A DNA stretch of 7,488 nt, from the NCBI GenBank assembly GCA_946479055.1, contig CAMLEX010000226.1:1-7488 (forward strand), read 5' to 3'. The DNA comes from an uncultured Bacteroidota bacterium. Lineage in GTDB: Bacteria; Bacteroidota; Bacteroidia; Chitinophagales; Chitinophagaceae. The position numbers and the translations under genes are program-made. Position 1 is the stretch's first letter; every line of letters begins with the position of its first letter. Below, one piece after another: positions 6,908 through 7,488 of this stretch. Under the pieces are notes generated by a model, which saw nothing but the letters and a program-made list of their open reading frames with translations, was not told where the DNA came from and ran no database searches.

Positions 6908-7362
6908 TTGACAAGGATATTATAAAGAGTGGCCCAATTGGTAACTTTACTTCCTTCTATTTGCTCAGATTTCTTTTTGGCTTCTGCTTCATTTTTAAAT
7001 GCCGCTGCATTGCCCCCCATCGGGCTTTTCAACTGGCTACTGACTACAAATCCAACAGATTTTATTTCCACAAAATCGTTGCTGTTATTATAATCGGTAA
7101 ATAAAGTTTTATGAATATTGCTCAGCTCCACACCGCGCCGTTCCATAAAAGCGGCTATGCAATGTGCATCATCAAACTTATATACTTTGCCTTTTTTAGT
7201 TACAATCTCACCACCAAACTTTGGATCCATAATAGTCATTTTACATTCAGCGCAGTTATCTTTTCCAAAAGCTATCTTTTCTGGCTTAGGATTACAACCT
7301 GCCAGAATAAGAACAGAAGCAAGAGCAATGGAGACAGGAGCCATTTTTCTTTGTAGTGTCAT
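6904..7362 (-). CDS. nosL: NosL, copper-binding outer-membrane or periplasmic lipoprotein
   Basis: Copper(I) chaperone that feeds NosDFY for assembly of the NosZ copper sites. With the ATG at 7360-7362 the product is 152 aa. It starts with a lipoprotein signal peptide and lipobox ILAGC (C23 would be lipidated), followed by the NosL copper motif CAECKM (C37, C40, M42) with M45 close by, then DDAHC (64-68), and the conserved MGGN..AF stretch near 115-121. This start was chosen because the lipobox then lies at the correct distance and the upstream 15-20 nt on the coding strand are A-rich, as in Bacteroidota translation starts. The same frame, however, stays open upstream to the window edge; a GTG at 7437 would add 25 residues including a membrane helix. 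The stop overlaps the nosD start. Confidence 0.9.
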   Translation of the reverse strand: MTLQRKMAPVSIALASVLILAGCNPKPEKIAFGKDNCAECKMTIMDPKFGGEIVTKKGKVYKFDDAHCIAAFMERRGVELSNIHKTLFTDYNNSNDFVEIKSVGFVVSSQLKSPMGGNAAAFKNEAEAKKKSEQIEGSKVTNWATLYNILVK

Positions 7363-7488
7363 TGTTTTTTGTTTTTTGTATTTGCGCCATTCAATAAACC
7401 ATATAATAAAGAACAGACTGGTTACAGCAACTATCACCCAGCCGCCGGTATCGGGGTATGAATAAGAATCAAAATTGAGTAATTTTTT
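7363..7488 (-). other. Open frame continuous with nosL, encoding one membrane helix, reaching the window edge
   Basis: Read in the nosL frame, the 42 codons up to the right edge contain no stop. They encode a soluble piece (NFDSYSYPDTGGW), a hydrophobic helix (VIVAVTSLFFIIWF) and a basic stretch (EWRKYKKQK), then run straight into the nosL ATG. The other two minus-strand frames are closed by stops. It is either the end of an upstream gene that fuses into nosL, a long N-terminal extension of NosL, or untranslated leader. No ATG is visible in it. Confidence 0.4.

Noticed and set aside
7118..7465. 115-codon plus-strand frame opposite nosL
   Set aside because: NosL on the other strand has clear family motifs; this frame is its antisense shadow with no domain features.
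1..7488. Mobile elements, CRISPR arrays, tRNA or rRNA genes
   Set aside because: No transposase motifs, terminal inverted repeats, regularly spaced repeats or tRNA-like cloverleaf segments were found on reading the sequence.

Overview
The window looks like chromosomal DNA of a Bacteroidota bacterium, probably a Chitinophagaceae- or Sphingobacteriia-like member (inference). The reasons are a low-to-moderate G+C content by eye, A-rich rather than GGAGG-like sequence ahead of starts, a TonB-dependent receptor with an N-terminal carboxypeptidase-regulatory-like domain, a possible TAnnTTTG-type promoter, and a nos gene order (L-D-F-Y) familiar from Bacteroidota N2O reducers. TGA is a normal stop here: it ends nosL, nosD and the rightward membrane gene.

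Right part (about 7488 down to 4137, minus strand): the distal half of a nitrous-oxide-reductase maturation operon, nosL-nosD-nosF-nosY. nosL/nosD overlap by GTGA, nosD/nosF by ATGA, and nosF/nosY are 6 nt apart, so this is one tightly coupled unit. NosL is a copper-binding lipoprotein. NosD is a periplasmic beta-helix protein. NosF and NosY are the ABC ATPase and permease that work with NosD to deliver copper from NosL to apo-NosZ. The catalytic gene nosZ is not in the window; by operon logic it probably lies beyond the right edge.

Middle (2803-4065, plus strand): a 420-aa protein with about twelve membrane segments, convergent with nosY. Its helix layout and histidine pattern resemble a strongly divergent subunit I of the heme-copper oxidase/NO reductase superfamily. 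It keeps candidate low-spin heme ligands but seems to lack the usual high-spin heme ligand. I regard this as the most intriguing protein here.

Left part (2673 down to 1, minus strand): a small secreted or membrane-anchored Cys-motif protein, followed by a TonB-dependent outer-membrane receptor with an unusual cysteine cluster in its N-terminal domain. Next to the nos genes this suggests copper acquisition (inference). The receptor frame is interrupted by a TGA at 92-94 where related receptors are expected to carry Trp. The same frame then continues, with typical receptor sequence, to the window edge, so the gene is a recent nonsense allele or contains a sequence error.

Taken together the window may be a copper-supply and N2O-respiration island: outer-membrane uptake (receptor plus small Cys protein), periplasmic handling (NosL, NosDFY), and a membrane-bound putative heme/copper protein. 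No RNA genes, insertion sequences, CRISPR arrays or long repeats were seen.
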